From NCBI RefSeq assembly GCF_007556775.1, contig NZ_CP041742.1, positions 806,001 through 870,000 on the forward strand: a DNA stretch of 64,000 nt. Reading direction: 5' to 3'. The notes under the pieces were generated by a model. The model was given only the letters and a program-made list of their open reading frames with translations, searched no databases and had not been told where the DNA came from. Source of the stretch: Lysobacter lycopersici. Lineage in GTDB: Bacteria; Pseudomonadota; Gammaproteobacteria; Xanthomonadales; Xanthomonadaceae. A program made the position numbers and the translations under genes. This document shows positions 1 through 7,996 of the stretch, one piece after another (position 1 is the first letter of the stretch; every line of letters begins with the position of its first letter).

Positions 1-1074
1 TGCCTGCCGACGCAACTCACGCCCTTCTTCCTCAAGCAAATTTATCCGCCTCTTGATTTTACTAACACCTTCCTTGGCTTCGTCCATATGCAGAATCGCC
101 ATCTGCAGTGGTTTGCTCTTTTTCAAGTACAGTGCGCGAATGAACGGAAGGTCATTACGCCGACGGGCAATTTCCGCACGAGATTCCTCCGCAGCCGGCA
201 GGTGCGACAACCCAAGCACATCACGCAGCTGTTGTCGCAATTTCCCATAACGTTGTGCCATGCGATCACTATGCCAAGACACCGGGTCCGCACTGACCGG
301 ATCTTCGGATGGCGTCCTTGCTTGGCACCTAATTCTCTCAAGCTCCAGGTTGATCACTGCCACCTCGCGATTCAGGTTCCCGGGGGCCGTGCGAGTACCA
401 CGCCGTTCGAGCGTGCTCGCCTGCGGGCCGAGATGAACAGTGGCTAGAGGCGCCAGTTCAACGTTAATGCCCTGAGCCAACATCTGGCGCTTGTAGCTGC
501 GGTGGTCGACCCGTGCCGAGACCGCGCCTTCCTTCAACGCCAAGTTGACTCGCCGCGCCCAGCTCTCCCTCCATTTCTCTATGAGATCCTTGTCATTCCA
601 TTCCCTGGCCTTGCTCCCGAAGTCGTTACCATCAATATGACGTAGCGTCAGAAGAATATGTGCATGCTCGTTTCGACGGTCGCCAGTCTTTCCGGGCTGG
701 TGCATTGCCACGTCCGCCACCATACCTCGCGAAACAAATTCATCGATTACATAGTCGATCAACAGGCGCCTTCGCCTTTCATGAGACAGCTCATGTGGAA
801 GCGAGACCTCGATTTCTCTCGCGAGTTGCGCATCCTTTCGCTTTTCGATGCGCTCGACACCATTCCACAACGCGTCGCGTTCGTGCATCCATGGCGCCGC
901 GGTGTCGGGAGCCAAGATGAAAGACTCGCGAACTCCGCCCTTGTGCGTGAAATCATGGACCTCTCCCGTTCGCTCATCAAGGATGCGAGTTGCCGCGCGA
1001 TAGGCGGCTGCCGCAGTCGATGACCGGCCGCTACTGCGGCCGATGACCTGCGCGGAAAGGTGAAAGATGCTCAC
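1..1074 (-). CDS. mobA: MobA/MobL-family conjugative relaxase, C-terminus beyond window
   Basis: A continuous reading frame of 358 codons runs off the left edge. It starts at a GTG at 1074 with GGAAGTGGA upstream. The N-terminus MSIFHLSAQVIGRSSGRS followed by TAAAAYRAA and DERTGEVHDFTHKGGV is the characteristic MobA/MobL opening. The histidine motif NEHAHILLT, in the third relaxase motif, supplies the metal ligands for nicking at oriT. Relaxases of this family nick the transferred strand covalently through a tyrosine and pilot it into the recipient. The gene is divergent from a small TraD-like gene, the usual arrangement for MobQ-type mobilisation regions. What follows the relaxase domain (helicase, primase or nothing) cannot be seen. 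Confidence 0.9.
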   Translation of the reverse strand, partial: MSIFHLSAQVIGRSSGRSSTAAAAYRAATRILDERTGEVHDFTHKGGVRESFILAPDTAAPWMHERDALWNGVERIEKRKDAQLAREIEVSLPHELSHERRRRLLIDYVIDEFVSRGMVADVAMHQPGKTGDRRNEHAHILLTLRHIDGNDFGSKAREWNDKDLIEKWRESWARRVNLALKEGAVSARVDHRSYKRQMLAQGINVELAPLATVHLGPQASTLERRGTRTAPGNLNREVAVINLELERIRCQARTPSEDPVSADPVSWHSDRMAQRYGKLRQQLRDVLGLSHLPAAEESRAEIARRRNDLPFIRALYLKKSKPLQMAILHMDEAKEGVSKIKRRINLLEEEGRELRRQA

Positions 1075-1230
1075 GCGCGCTCCACTTCCGCCATTTCTGC
1101 GCCGGTTTTTTTGCCGCCAGCGGGCCGCACACATCGCGCAGCGATGTATAAGTGCGCCCTTGCTTTCGCTTCGGTTTGCATCGCAGCAGCATGGCCACGA
1201 TACGATAATAACAACAAGACGCATTAAACG

Positions 1231-1290
1231 ATTCAAAGCGAATTTATTTTTTGCGAATCTGTCGTAATTCACAACAATTCAAAGCGAATT
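1231..1290. repeat. Two direct repeats between divergent mobilisation genes; candidate oriT or regulator site
   Basis: The 14-mer ATTCAAAGCGAATT occurs at 1231-1244 and again at 1277-1290, start-to-start spacing 46 bp. Each copy is a short dyad (ATTC-5 nt-GAAT). The stretch is AT-rich compared with its flanks and lies between the divergent relaxase and TraD-like genes, where oriT and autoregulatory operators usually sit. No nic site could be identified by eye, so the role is an inference from position. Confidence 0.4.
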
Positions 1291-1358
1291 ATTCTCCTTG
1301 CATCAAGCGCGGATTGTGGATTTCATGTGTGCGCATCCACGAACCAAGGAGACACGAA

Positions 1359-1643
1359 ATGCCAAGCAGCCCGAGCAGGATCGATGCACTGGTCCAGAAG
1401 CGGCAAATGCTCGATGCAAGAATCGATCGCCTCAAGCAGCGCGAAGCCGCATCCGATCGAAAAGCCAGAAGCAGGGCGTTATTGCTGCTTGGCGTCGCGG
1501 TCGAAAAACAGATCAGGCAACAGCCAGATTCCATTGAGTCGGTACGTCGACTGATCTCGCAGAACTTGTTGCCGCGTGAACAAGCAGCGGTGCTCGCCTT
1601 CCTGTCTGCGAGCACCATATCAAGGGCGGCGACATCGCCGTAG
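1359..1643 (+). CDS. Small TraD/MobC-like mobilisation accessory protein
   Basis: 94 residues. The ATG at 1359 has AAGGAGA seven bases upstream, which is why this start was chosen over an upstream in-frame one. Residues about 5-45 form a charged helical stretch (LVQKRQMLDARIDRLKQREA) followed by a basic DRKARSRALLLLGVAVEKQ segment. This pattern is seen in the short conjugal-transfer TraD proteins that sit divergently from MobA-type relaxases and help assemble the relaxosome at oriT. There is no Walker motif, so it is not the large TraD/VirD4 coupling ATPase. The assignment rests on this pattern and the context. Confidence 0.6.
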   Translation: MPSSPSRIDALVQKRQMLDARIDRLKQREAASDRKARSRALLLLGVAVEKQIRQQPDSIESVRRLISQNLLPREQAAVLAFLSASTISRAATSP

Positions 1644-1786
1644 CGACTTGAAGAATCATCCGGAGATCGCGCATCAACAGTGCGCCCTGCATATCAGCAT
1701 TTCTCTTGCGTTGGCAATTTTTCACACTCAACCAGTAGATCGAGAATCGCGTAAGGTCTCGCCTGAACCCTGTGTTGGGGTATCCG

Positions 1787-2077
1787 ATGCAAACCTTGAT
1801 CCTATTGGGTGCGGTCCTCGGGCCTTCGCTGCTTCTCCTCGGTGTATTGCTGGGTAAGCGGTTTTGGCGGTTGCGCGACAGGCGGCGCTCGCCGATCGCA
1901 CACAAGGTGCTGAACTTCCCTGGCGAAGGACTGCGCCGGAAGATGCAGATTCTGGTCAAATTGACCATTCGTGCCGCTAAGCATCTGGCCTTCCAGCTGG
2001 TTATGGACGCCCCTCGCCGAATTGCCCACATCGACTGGGTAGATCTTTCGGGTCGATCGCTGCGATCGGCCAGCTGA
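1787..2077 (+). CDS. Hypothetical single-pass membrane protein, possibly truncated
   Basis: 96 residues from the ATG at 1787, preceded by TTGGGG at 1775-1780. A hydrophobic N-terminal segment (MQTLILLGAVLGPSLLLLGV) is followed by a basic stretch (GKRFWRLRDRRRSP) and a predicted helix (GEGLRRKMQILVKLTIRAA). This suggests an N-in or N-out anchored protein with a positively charged juxtamembrane region. No family recognised. The frame ends soon after the helical segment and the downstream 250 bp is non-coding, so this may be the remaining front of a longer membrane-anchored protein. The gene lies between the mobilisation pair and the CBASS operon. Confidence 0.4.
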   Translation: MQTLILLGAVLGPSLLLLGVLLGKRFWRLRDRRRSPIAHKVLNFPGEGLRRKMQILVKLTIRAAKHLAFQLVMDAPRRIAHIDWVDLSGRSLRSAS

Positions 2078-2325
2078 TACTGATTAGCGGCGTGATAATG
2101 ACGGCTCCCGGCCAGTAGCGGCCTTCCCGCTGATGCCTAATCCAACCCTTGCTCTAAGCACGCTAGTCAATCGGCCCCAGATGTAGCGGTATGAGGGCGG
2201 ATCGACCCTCTTGATATTGTGATAGACGCCTCCATGTCGCTGTGGTCTCGGTCTATGAGACAGGAAGCCTGAACACTGAGGGTCCTTTCCACCGCAATCC
2301 GGACAGCAGCGTCCCAAGGGGCCAT
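2078..2325. other. Non-coding gap upstream of the CBASS operon
   Basis: About 250 bp with no convincing gene on either strand. It should contain the promoter of the CBASS operon, but no box close to consensus was recognised. A GTG at 2242 would extend CapV by 28 residues, but those residues do not look like patatin sequence and the ATG at 2326 has the better ribosome site. Confidence 0.4.
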
Positions 2326-3405
2326 ATGACCGTCATCGTCGAGCAAGGAGAGGACGATCCGCACGACCTGACGGGCAGCACGCCGAGTGCTGCCCGGCCC
2401 GATTCCCCTTTCCGCATCTTGAGCCTGTCCGGCGGTGGTTACCGCGGGCTCTTCACCGCCCGCATCCTCGCCGACCTCGAAGAGCGCATCGGTGCGCCGA
2501 TCGCGACCCGCTTCGACCTGATCGCCGGCACCTCGATCGGCGGCATCCTGGCCTTGGCGTTGGCTTTGGAAGTGCCGGCCAAGCAGATGGTGGCGCTGTT
2601 CGAGGAACGCGGCGACGAGATCTTCAAGAAGCGCTGGTCGTTCCTCAGCTACCTGCGCTCCCCCTACACGCAAGCATCCCTCGCCACCTTGCTCGAGTCC
2701 GACACGTTGTTCGGCCAACGCATCCTCGGCGCATGCACGCATCGCGTCATCGTCCCGGCGATCAACCACACTACCGGGCGCCCGGTCCTGTTCAAGACGC
2801 CACACCACCCCAGCTTTTCCACGAACTACAAGGATCGTCTGGTCGATGTCGCGCTGGCCACCAGCGCCGCACCCGGATTCTTCCCGCGGCACGTCTTCAA
2901 CAACTGCCAGTACGTCGATGGCGGGTTGTTCGCCAACGCTCCCGGCCTGCTGGCACTGCATGAAGCCGAACACTTCCTCGGCCAGCAGCGCCCTAACCTC
3001 CACGTCATGGCGATCGGCACCATGTCGGCAAAGTTCACCGTCGACCCGCACCGCAACCGCAATGGCGGTGCGCTGGACTGGGGCGGCTGGAAGCCGGCCA
3101 ATATGCCCAAGCGCCTATTCGGTGTCTCCATCTCCGCGCAGGAATCGCTGGTCCACCACCTGCTGGGCCACGCGATCACGCCTGGCCAGTACCACCACCT
3201 CGACGAAGACCTGACCGACGAACGTGCCCGCGCCGTGGCGCTGGACAAGACCGACGGAGCTGCACGGGAAATCCTGCTGGGCTCTGCGGCGGAATGCGCC
3301 AAGCGCGCGCTCGGCAACGCATCGATCCTGGCGCTGCTGGATCGCCCCGCGCCGAAACCGACCTTCTACTACGGCGAACACGCCAATTCTGCTCAAGGAG
3401 CATGA
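2326..3405 (+). CDS. capV: CBASS effector phospholipase CapV (patatin-like)
   Basis: 359 residues, the usual CapV length. The ATG at 2326 is chosen because AAGGG lies five bases upstream. Patatin motifs are all present: the oxyanion-hole loop GGGYRG (residues 36-41), the nucleophile elbow GTSIG with Ser70, and the catalytic dyad Asp198 in DGG. In type II CBASS, CapV is a cyclic-GMP-AMP-activated phospholipase that degrades the inner membrane and kills the phage-infected cell. It is the first gene of a four-gene operon and its stop lies two bases before the cyclase start. The variable C-terminal third (after about residue 230) probably forms the nucleotide-sensing cap. That last point is inferred from family knowledge. 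Confidence 0.95.
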   Translation: MTVIVEQGEDDPHDLTGSTPSAARPDSPFRILSLSGGGYRGLFTARILADLEERIGAPIATRFDLIAGTSIGGILALALALEVPAKQMVALFEERGDEIFKKRWSFLSYLRSPYTQASLATLLESDTLFGQRILGACTHRVIVPAINHTTGRPVLFKTPHHPSFSTNYKDRLVDVALATSAAPGFFPRHVFNNCQYVDGGLFANAPGLLALHEAEHFLGQQRPNLHVMAIGTMSAKFTVDPHRNRNGGALDWGGWKPANMPKRLFGVSISAQESLVHHLLGHAITPGQYHHLDEDLTDERARAVALDKTDGAAREILLGSAAECAKRALGNASILALLDRPAPKPTFYYGEHANSAQGA

Positions 3406-3407
3406 TC

Positions 3408-4577
3408 ATGTTGAAGTTGCACAAGCTGTTTCTCAACGCCGGCCATGCCTTGAGCTTCGACGAGGTCATCGAGCCGACCACGACCCAGTGGGACACCTTG
3501 GTCGAGGCGAAGAACGCCATTCGCGACCACCTGCGGGCAAGCCTGCGCGCCGCCTCCACCGAGTTGCTGGGCATGGACGTGAAGATCGGCCCGCGCTTTC
3601 GCAGCCAGGGCTCCTGCGTCTATCGCACGCTGATCCAGCCGGCGCACTCCGGACAGGAGATGGACTGGGACTTCGGCGTCTACCTGCCGGTAGAAATCAT
3701 GGACGCGCGGCCGAAGACCGCTGCCAAGACGTACTTCGACATCGTCGAAGCGGCGTTGGACCAGTTGTGCAAGAAGCGCGGATGGTCGCTGGACCGCAGC
3801 AAGAAGAGCTGCGTCAGGGTCAAGATCGCGCCCTGGGCGCACATCGACGTTCCGCTCTACGCCGTGCCGGCCAGCGAGTTCCACACCATCCAGGAACGGG
3901 CCCTTGCCACCGCCCAGCTGTATAGCGGCACGCGCGACAGCGTGCGGCTGAGCGAAAGCGTGGACTTCGCCGAAATGCCCGAACCGTTCTGGCAGATGAT
4001 CGAGGGCGTCCACCTCGCCACGCGCGCCGGCGAATGGCTCAAGACCGATCCCGAGGAGGTCGCCCGCTGGTACAACGACCGCGTGGAACAGCACGGTCCG
4101 CAACTGCGCCGGGTTTGCCGCTATGTGAAAGGTTGGCGCGACTACTACTGGCCCGACTGCGATGGGCCTAGCTCCGTATCGCTGATGATCCTGGTGGCGC
4201 GGAACTTCGTCCCGCGCCTGCGCCGGGACGACCTCGCGCTCGAGGACGCCGCCCGCGCTATCTATGAGGGCATCGGACACGACATCTACGAGCCCGGCAT
4301 CGACGGCGGCGAAACCGACTTCAACCGGCTGGATGCGACGCAGCGGAAGGTGGCCAAGGCGCAGGCCAAGGACTTGCTGGACCAGTTGTCGAACTCGCGT
4401 CACTACGCCAGCTTGAATCTGGCGCGCGACGCAATCCGCAACGTGCGCGGCCAGTTCGGTAGCCGCATCGCCGACGACATCAGCTTCATCGAACTCGACG
4501 ACAGCGCTGACCAGGTGCGAAGGTCGTCGGCCGCGGCCGTGGCGCCGCCGCTGGTGGGCTCGAACCAGTCGGGGTGA
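3408..4577 (+). CDS. cdnA: CBASS CD-NTase, DncV-type cyclic dinucleotide synthase
   Basis: 389 residues. AAGGAG at 3395-3400 is seven bases from the ATG at 3408 and too close to the ATG at 3402, so 3408 is taken. The polymerase-beta-type active site is intact: the GS motif at Gly68-Ser69, EMDWD supplying Asp86 and Asp88, and a third acidic residue Asp147 in HIDVP. The phrase GSCVYRT...DFGVYLP is typical of the clade containing Vibrio DncV, which makes 3'3'-cGAMP. The protein ends in glycine (NQSG). In type II CBASS, Cap2 conjugates the cyclase through its C-terminal glycine, and that fits here. The nucleotide product itself cannot be read from sequence. Confidence 0.95.
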   Translation: MLKLHKLFLNAGHALSFDEVIEPTTTQWDTLVEAKNAIRDHLRASLRAASTELLGMDVKIGPRFRSQGSCVYRTLIQPAHSGQEMDWDFGVYLPVEIMDARPKTAAKTYFDIVEAALDQLCKKRGWSLDRSKKSCVRVKIAPWAHIDVPLYAVPASEFHTIQERALATAQLYSGTRDSVRLSESVDFAEMPEPFWQMIEGVHLATRAGEWLKTDPEEVARWYNDRVEQHGPQLRRVCRYVKGWRDYYWPDCDGPSSVSLMILVARNFVPRLRRDDLALEDAARAIYEGIGHDIYEPGIDGGETDFNRLDATQRKVAKAQAKDLLDQLSNSRHYASLNLARDAIRNVRGQFGSRIADDISFIELDDSADQVRRSSAAAVAPPLVGSNQSG

Positions 4578-4578
4578 C

Positions 4579-6261
4579 ATGCCCGCGTCGCGGCTCGCGC
4601 TAGGACTGAGGAAACTGGACGAGCTCGGCTTCAAGCCCATCAAGCGTCCAGGCCCGGCGCGCTGTTTCGTCGGCGAGCTGCAGTGCGCCAAGGATTCGGT
4701 CAAGGTTAGGTTCGAGATCTCGGACTGGGAGTTCACCACCTACCCGACGCTCGTCATCCTCGAACGCCCGCCGTTCCTGCCCGCGCTGACCCCGCACGTT
4801 TCCGGCGACGGCTACCAGTGCTATTTCGTGCAGGGTCGGGTCGTACTCGACCGGTACCGGCCGGACCACGCGATCTGGCAGTGCGTCGAACAGGCGCGGA
4901 AGGAACTCGACCACCTCAGCGCGAACCCCAAGTACCGCGAGCGGGAATTCGAGCAGGAGTTTGGTGCCCACTGGGCGATCGGCCAAAAGCCCCACCCCAT
5001 TCCTGTGCTGCTCGCCGATGTCGCCGGCGCCGGCGACGGTGCTGTGCCCTGTTTCGGGATCGGCGTCGACGACGGGGTCTACATCATCGCCGCGAGTGAT
5101 GAAACGCAGGTCAAGGCGTTGGCCGAGGCGCGCGGCTGGCCCACGCCCAAACTCAAGAAGATCGGCACCTACATCGTCCGCAGCCCCAAGTCACCGACGT
5201 TGCCGAGCGAACAACTGCCCGCAACGATCGCCGAGGCCTTCGCCTGGATCAAGGCGTGGGATCCGGACGCCATGAAGCGGATTCATGCCGTGCTCGGCCA
5301 ACGCGAATGGCTGGGCTTCAAGGCCATCCAGTTCCTGATCGACACTCCGGCCGGCTGGTTCGGATTCTTCTTCGATCTGAATCCAAGACGTGCGCTGATG
5401 CACAAGCGCAAGCCCTCCGGCTATCGGCAGCACCTGTACAACAAGGGAAACGAGCTTCCGATCATCCGAGTCAGCGTCAGCCAGATCAGCCCGGATTTCA
5501 TCCATAGCCGCAACTTGCAGTTTCCGTCGTTGAAGGACCGCAGGATCACCTTGATCGGCTGCGGCGCCATCGGCGGATACCTCGCGCAGGCGCTGGTGAA
5601 GCTCGGTGCCGGATCCGGCACCGGCTCGTTGACGCTGATCGACCCCGATCTCCTCGCGCCGGGCAACTTGGGCAGGCACTTCCTCGGCATGGACAGCCTA
5701 TACAAGTCCAAGGCGGTCGCGCTGCAAGAAGTGCTGACCCGGCAGTTTCCCCACGCCAAGATCGTAGCCGAGGCGCGCAGCGCGGCCTACCCTTCCGACA
5801 TCACCGGCGATCTCGTCATCGACGCGACCGGCGAGGAAGCAGTCAGCGAAGCGATCAATGCGAATCGCCGTACCAAATCCCGCGCCGAAGGTGTACCTGT
5901 TTTGCACACATGGATCGTCGGCAACGGCGAGTGCGTCCAGGGCCTGTGGGTCGATCAGAAAAAGTATGCGTGTTTCCGTTGTATGCGGCGGAACGACACT
6001 GCGCGAACTCCGCGATTCCCTGTCATCGATCATGACCCGGAGACGAGGATCGTCGGCTGCAGCGCCTATACCCCCTATGCCGTCTCGGCGCCGATGTCCG
6101 CATCCGCGCTCGCCATCGACATGATCATCGACTGGCTCAAGGGCGATGTCTCGCCGCGATTTCGAACACGCTGCGTAGAGGGCGCCGACATCCGGAAGAC
6201 CAAGAACCAGAACGTCTCGCCACTCGAGGGATGCCCAGGATGCTCAGCCCCCTCGTCCTGA
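4579..6261 (+). CDS. cap2: CBASS ubiquitin-transfer-like E2-E1 fusion Cap2
   Basis: 560 residues starting one base after the cdnA stop. The N-terminal about 120 residues resemble an E2 fold with a candidate active cysteine Cys81 (GDGYQC). A linker region follows. From about residue 322 a ThiF/E1 adenylation domain begins with GCGAIGG (327-333), DPDLLAPGNLGRH and a TGEE segment. Late cysteines (CFRC near 465-468 and Cys494 in GCSAYTPY) are candidate zinc ligand and E1 thioester residues. Cap2 activates and conjugates the C-terminal glycine of the CD-NTase to targets, priming cGAMP synthesis. Downstream overlap with cap3 implies coupled translation. Confidence 0.93.
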   Translation: MPASRLALGLRKLDELGFKPIKRPGPARCFVGELQCAKDSVKVRFEISDWEFTTYPTLVILERPPFLPALTPHVSGDGYQCYFVQGRVVLDRYRPDHAIWQCVEQARKELDHLSANPKYREREFEQEFGAHWAIGQKPHPIPVLLADVAGAGDGAVPCFGIGVDDGVYIIAASDETQVKALAEARGWPTPKLKKIGTYIVRSPKSPTLPSEQLPATIAEAFAWIKAWDPDAMKRIHAVLGQREWLGFKAIQFLIDTPAGWFGFFFDLNPRRALMHKRKPSGYRQHLYNKGNELPIIRVSVSQISPDFIHSRNLQFPSLKDRRITLIGCGAIGGYLAQALVKLGAGSGTGSLTLIDPDLLAPGNLGRHFLGMDSLYKSKAVALQEVLTRQFPHAKIVAEARSAAYPSDITGDLVIDATGEEAVSEAINANRRTKSRAEGVPVLHTWIVGNGECVQGLWVDQKKYACFRCMRRNDTARTPRFPVIDHDPETRIVGCSAYTPYAVSAPMSASALAIDMIIDWLKGDVSPRFRTRCVEGADIRKTKNQNVSPLEGCPGCSAPSS

Positions 6262-6710
6262 GGCGACCCGACGACGACGGCTTCGTCCTGGTCGAAGAGC
6301 AGGTGCTCCAGGTATTCGTCCGGCATCGGCAACTCCACCAGGACGCGTGCGAATCCGGCGGCATCCTGCTGGGGTATCGGCGCGGCTCCCACCTGCACGT
6401 GACCGAGGCCACCGCGTCGCTGGATTCCGACCAGACAAGCAGGACCCGCTTCTTTCGTTCCGCCACGCCACATCAACAGGCCGCCCTTGCGCGATGGCGC
6501 GAGAGCGGAGGAACCATGGACTACCTAGGCGAGTGGCATACCCATCCGGAGAACAACCCATCGCCGTCAACGATCGATATGCGTAGCTGGCAGCACATCT
6601 GCAGCATGCGCAAGGCACCAATGGTGTTCGTGATTGCAGGTATCCAGGATCGACTTTGGATCGGCCTCGGCATCTCAACCGGGCTGCATTCGATACCCGA
6701 ACTGACGTAA
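6240..6710 (+). CDS. cap3: CBASS JAMM isopeptidase Cap3
   Basis: 156 residues overlapping the end of cap2 by 22 bases. The ATG at 6240 is preferred because GAGGG at 6226-6230 is nine bases upstream; an ATG at 6231 would add three residues but has no spacing. The JAMM zinc protease signature is complete: Glu38 (CESGG), then EWHTHPENNPSPSTID supplying His100, His102 and Asp113. Cap3 removes Cap2-made conjugates from the CD-NTase and so tunes or recycles the immune signal. It closes the canonical capV-cdnA-cap2-cap3 operon. Confidence 0.93.
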   Translation: MLSPLVLRRPDDDGFVLVEEQVLQVFVRHRQLHQDACESGGILLGYRRGSHLHVTEATASLDSDQTSRTRFFRSATPHQQAALARWRESGGTMDYLGEWHTHPENNPSPSTIDMRSWQHICSMRKAPMVFVIAGIQDRLWIGLGISTGLHSIPELT

Positions 6711-6793
6711 TGGCGGGCGCCGCCGTGATTGCCGGCATGTTCTCCAATCTTCTGGCGTCGACAGGCCTCCCCGGGCCCATGTAATCTCGACCG

Positions 6794-7264
6794 ATGAATG
6801 AGTTGCGCCCGGACGAAATCTTCGACCTGCTTGGGCAGGTGCGTTCGCATGCGACGCACGCATTCTCCGGCCTTGGTCTGATCTTCTATTCCTCGCTAGC
6901 CGACCTTCCTATCGTGGCGCTCGGCGATCAAACGCTATTTCCGCAGACGCTACCTGTCTCTGATCGACAGACGCTGGTGTCTATGCTGGCGGAGATATCA
7001 ACGTTCATCTCGCCGTGGCACGACGGGTTTCACCTCATTGATGCCAACTCGTTTGCGCTGACGCATATCTCGCAGTTCCTGTCACCACCAGTGGAATGCC
7101 TTCACCACTCGAATTCTCGAGGGTTGCCGGTTGGCGCAAGGCACATGGCGGCGATGGCGGGTTCCAGGATTGCATCGGTTTCCTATACCGCCCTGCTGAG
7201 CAACAAGTGCGCACCCGCCGTGTTTCAGCGTGGGCGCTCGCTGGGTCGAGAGGTGCAAGCCTAA
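6794..7264 (+). CDS. DisA/DAC-like nucleotide-cyclase-fold protein paired with a Cap15-type effector
   Basis: 156 residues, starting 83 bp after cap3. Not a CD-NTase. Its layout matches the DisA_N (diadenylate cyclase) domain. There is a hydrophobic strand GLGLIFYS and an SPWHDGFHLI segment (His76-Asp77-Gly78-Phe79) in the position of the PLHDGAVII active-site motif. LTHISQFLSPP stands where DACs have AAGCFLPL. Then comes GARHMAAMAGS (114-124) where DACs have GTRHRAALGLS. The DGA alanine is Phe and the RHR second arginine is Met, so activity or product may differ from c-di-AMP synthases. The TAA overlaps the ATG of the next gene (TAATG), so the two proteins are translationally coupled. No family name is claimed beyond DAC-like. 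Confidence 0.65.
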   Translation: MNELRPDEIFDLLGQVRSHATHAFSGLGLIFYSSLADLPIVALGDQTLFPQTLPVSDRQTLVSMLAEISTFISPWHDGFHLIDANSFALTHISQFLSPPVECLHHSNSRGLPVGARHMAAMAGSRIASVSYTALLSNKCAPAVFQRGRSLGREVQA

Positions 7265-7926
7265 TGGCAAGCCTGACGTTGACCGGCGTGGAATTGTCGC
7301 GATTAACGAAGGTATTTGCCGTGACCACGCTGGTGCTGACCGCGGGCATCTCGTTGTTTCGATGGGGACTACTCGACCATCCTCTCGGTCAGGCGGTTCT
7401 GCAGTCAGTCTTCCTCGCCATCACTTTGACCGGCCTATTGTTTGCAGGCTTCTACAAATTCGGATGGCGACTTGGACCGTTGGCGAGCTGGATGGGTCGG
7501 CCAGACCTTCGTGGCGTCTGGCTCGGTCACCTTGCGTCGAGCTACTTTAAGGATGGGCAACCAATCCCGATCGTGTTCGTCATCCGCCAGACCTATCTGG
7601 ATATCTCAATCTGCAGCTACACGGAGAAACAGCGAGGCCAATCGACCTTCGAGGCGCTGATCCAGAATGACCGCCACGCAATCACCGTATTGGCCTATAT
7701 CTACGAACTACAGAGGCACTACGCGGGTGCGCAAGAACGGGTCAAAGGGACTGGAGAAGTCGAACTTCTGGGCGGCGACAGGCTGCGGGGCTTCTATTGG
7801 ACCAACTCTCCCACACATGGGTCGATCTGCCTGCAACGTAAGTCGACTCAATGTGAAGGCATCCATGAATTCGAGGATGCAGTGCAGAAATGGCCGATTT
7901 CGGATTGGCCGATATCAGGATTTTGA
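7264..7926 (+). CDS. Two-TM beta-barrel (Cap15/S-2TMbeta-type) putative membrane effector
   Basis: 220 residues. The ATG at 7264 overlaps the upstream stop by one base. Two membrane helices lie near residues 17-36 (VFAVTTLVLTAGISLF) and 44-65 (AVLQSVFLAITLTGLLFAGF). A beta-rich domain follows, with strands like DLRGVWLGHL, PIPIVFVIRQTYLDIS, GTGEVELLGGDRLRGFYWT and GSICL. This 2TM plus beta-barrel order is that of Cap15, a CBASS effector that oligomerises in the inner membrane after binding a cyclic nucleotide, and of related effectors in other nucleotide-signalling systems. Because CapV already serves the CBASS operon, this is probably the effector of the upstream DAC-like gene. Confidence 0.75.
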   Translation: MASLTLTGVELSRLTKVFAVTTLVLTAGISLFRWGLLDHPLGQAVLQSVFLAITLTGLLFAGFYKFGWRLGPLASWMGRPDLRGVWLGHLASSYFKDGQPIPIVFVIRQTYLDISICSYTEKQRGQSTFEALIQNDRHAITVLAYIYELQRHYAGAQERVKGTGEVELLGGDRLRGFYWTNSPTHGSICLQRKSTQCEGIHEFEDAVQKWPISDWPISGF

Positions 7927-7996
7927 TTGAGCCGGCAATTTTCCACCTTCTGAGGTGGTCTGCGACTGTATGTATGTCCGCTTCGAGTCGAAAGCA

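Noticed and set aside
1231-1290. CRISPR array
   Set aside because: Only two repeat copies, 14 bp long, with one spacer and no cas genes anywhere in the window.
2167-3051. 294-codon minus-strand frame opposite capV
   Set aside because: Antisense shadow of the patatin gene, with no independent motifs or ribosome site.
6794-7264. Minimal CRISPR polymerase (mCpol/OptS) identity for the gene preceding the 2TM-beta effector
   Set aside because: No GGDD-like palm motif is visible; the HDG and GARH motifs fit a DAC-like fold instead.
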